A DNA stretch of 13,381 nt from Clostridia bacterium (GTDB lineage Bacteria; Bacillota; Clostridia; Christensenellales; Aristaeellaceae), in assembly GCA_017458865.1 (NCBI GenBank), contig JAFSZW010000151.1:1-13381 (forward strand). Direction: 5' to 3'. Position 1 is the stretch's first letter; every line of letters starts with the position of its first letter. Position numbers and translations under genes: made by a program. Under the pieces are notes generated by a model. That model worked only from the letters and a program-made list of their open reading frames with translations, made no database searches and had not been told where the DNA came from. Below are positions 12,150-13,381 of this stretch, piece by piece.

Positions 12150-13381
12150 GTGAAAAGAAAAATTGCTTTGCTGGCTGTCATGACTTTGATACTGACAGTG
12201 CTCAGCACCGTATCTCTTGCTGAACTGCCGGCTGCGTCCCAATATGCCGCAGATGTGGCAAACGCAACCATTGATGCAGCAGTCTATCTTGACTATTCTG
12301 CCGGAATCAGTGCAGGTGTGTACAAGTGGATAATCAGCGAAGACGGCACCTACTATACACTCGCGGCCGTAGATGAAAACGGCGAGGCTATGACTGCCCA
12401 GGAGACGGCCATCAACGTTGGCGCGAACAATGAGGAACGCGGCGGTATGATGGGCGGATTTGATGGTCAGAGTATGCCGGAGGGCGGCTTTTCTGGTGGA
12501 GACGGCCAGGGTCAGGGCGGTTTCGGCGGTATGCGCGGCGGCATGATGGGCGCCTTTGGCGGCGGTGGAACGGTGTACCAGGGCGTCTATATGAACGCCA
12601 ATATCACCAATGTCAATTATCAGACCATGCTGGTTTATGTGCCTGCCGCATACATGACCACGGATGAAAACGGCAACGTTACCGGCATCAATCATGAGGC
12701 AGCGGTGGGCAGTTACACTGCGGACACTGCACCCATTGTGTATCTCAATGAATGTGGCGGCTGGAAATCATCATCGCCCCGTGCGGTTGATGCATCCTAT
12801 ATCGCAGAAGGCTTTGTGTATGTCACTGCCGGCGCCCGCAGCCGCGATGCTGTGGATGAGAACGGCCTGCATACCGGCAAGGCACCGACTCAGGTGGTTG
12901 ATCTTAAGTCCGGCGTGATCGCGCTTCGTGCGAACAGCGGCATCATCCCCGGCAACAAGGACCGGATCATCTCCATTGGCACATCCGGCGGCGGCCAGAT
13001 GAGCAGCATCTTTGGTGCGTCCGGCAATATGCCCGAATACTATGAGTATCTTTACAATACCGGTGCGCTGGGTGTGACAAGGAATGCAGACGGCACCTAT
13101 GCCAGCATCTATCCGGATAACATCTATGCCGCACAGTGTTATTGTCCCATCGCGGACATTGAGGATGCCGATATGGCATATGCCTGGTGGTGGGTGGATC
13201 TTGCCGACCTTGGCGGCACCTATCGCGGCAGCATGACAGCGTTTGAACGACGCCTGCAGGAACTGGAAGCGGAGCGTTTCGTCACTTATCTGAACGGTCT
13301 TAATCTGAAGGATGCGGATGGCAATGCGCTGGAGCTGACCGGTCTGCGTTCCGGCTCATACTATGACCGGATCCTTGACAA
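12150..13381 (+). CDS. Secreted tannase/feruloyl-esterase-like alpha/beta hydrolase with Gly/Met-rich insert (3' end outside window)
   Basis: The first 410 codons from GTG 12150, running off the window. A signal peptide is clear: MKRK, hydrophobic IALLAVMTLILTVLSTV, and likely cleavage after SLA (residue 24), so the product is exported. Residues about 98-140 are a Gly/Met/Gln-rich stretch (GGMMGGFDGQ, GGFGGMRGGMMG) that looks like an unstructured insert or linker. From about 144 the catalytic domain matches bacterial tannases: SYTADTAPI (188-196), VTAGARSRD (225-233), HTGKAPTQVVDLKSGV (241-256), the nucleophile elbow IGTSGGGQ with Ser279 (276-283), and CYCPIADIEDADMAYAW (330-346). In Lactiplantibacillus tannase the corresponding text is GTSAGG and YCPITNLEHADMAYEW, as I recall. 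The catalytic Asp and His lie beyond the window. Likely role: hydrolysis of galloyl or other phenolic esters outside the cell. Feruloyl esters are an alternative. It is divergent from the alpha/beta hydrolase-ABM pair. Confidence 0.85.
   Translation, partial: MKRKIALLAVMTLILTVLSTVSLAELPAASQYAADVANATIDAAVYLDYSAGISAGVYKWIISEDGTYYTLAAVDENGEAMTAQETAINVGANNEERGGMMGGFDGQSMPEGGFSGGDGQGQGGFGGMRGGMMGAFGGGGTVYQGVYMNANITNVNYQTMLVYVPAAYMTTDENGNVTGINHEAAVGSYTADTAPIVYLNECGGWKSSSPRAVDASYIAEGFVYVTAGARSRDAVDENGLHTGKAPTQVVDLKSGVIALRANSGIIPGNKDRIISIGTSGGGQMSSIFGASGNMPEYYEYLYNTGALGVTRNADGTYASIYPDNIYAAQCYCPIADIEDADMAYAWWWVDLADLGGTYRGSMTAFERRLQELEAERFVTYLNGLNLKDADGNALELTGLRSGSYYDRILD

Noticed and set aside
12072..12695. 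A 207-codon minus-strand open frame covering the tannase-like 5' end
   Set aside because: The plus strand encodes a signal peptide and family motifs with a strong ribosome site, so the minus frame is a shadow.
1..13381. CRISPR array, tRNA, rRNA or insertion sequence
   Set aside because: No regularly spaced repeats, cloverleaf-like segments, rRNA stretches, transposase motifs or terminal inverted repeats were recognised by eye.

Overview
The window looks like chromosome of an anaerobic, probably gut-associated Bacillota (Clostridia or Erysipelotrichia-like). The reasons are slightly GC-rich DNA, strong AGGAGG-type ribosome binding sites, TTG/GTG starts, a fumarate-reductase-type flavoprotein, a BspA-type leucine-rich-repeat protein, and a receiver domain of the kind seen in clostridial hybrid kinases. 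The taxon is inference from gene content only. No tRNA, rRNA, CRISPR array or transposase was seen.

Layout. (1) 2-259: the 3' end of a fumarate-reductase-type flavoprotein, closed by a strong hairpin terminator (307-352), then about 490 bases without a convincing gene. (2) 670-3432: a clear sigma-70 promoter drives a D-2-hydroxyacid dehydrogenase and a mannitol dehydrogenase/fructuronate reductase (UxuB-like), 26 bases apart. (3) 3443-6595: a minus-strand regulator with an unusual HTH, degenerate HisKA and receiver architecture, divergent from a 701-residue leucine-rich-repeat protein. (4) 6643-8695: a ketopantoate-reductase-family enzyme and a mannonate dehydratase (UxuA)-like TIM barrel, ended by a perfect hairpin. 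(5) 8815-10323 (minus): a 502-residue membrane protein fusing a TauE/SafE-type permease to a dolichol/phytol-kinase-like domain. (6) 10553-11732 (minus): a two-gene unit, an alpha/beta hydrolase with an Asp nucleophile followed by an ABM-domain protein, behind a leader of about 200 bases. (7) 12150 to the window end: a secreted tannase/feruloyl-esterase-like hydrolase with a Gly/Met-rich insert, divergent from unit 6.

How the genes may work together. UxuB- and UxuA-like enzymes would convert fructuronate to mannonate to 2-keto-3-deoxygluconate. The two extra reductases (D-2-hydroxyacid dehydrogenase and ketopantoate-reductase-like) suggest a variant sugar-acid pathway; no KDG kinase, aldolase or transporter is in the window. 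The regulator plus repeat protein lies between the two halves of this gene set and may have been inserted there. The right-hand end holds two esterase/hydrolase-type enzymes and an ABM protein, which would fit attack on plant phenolic esters, but the substrates are not shown by the sequence.

The two most unusual items are the regulator whose HisKA-like segment has Gln where the phospho-accepting His should be and which lacks an ATPase domain, and the permease-kinase fusion.
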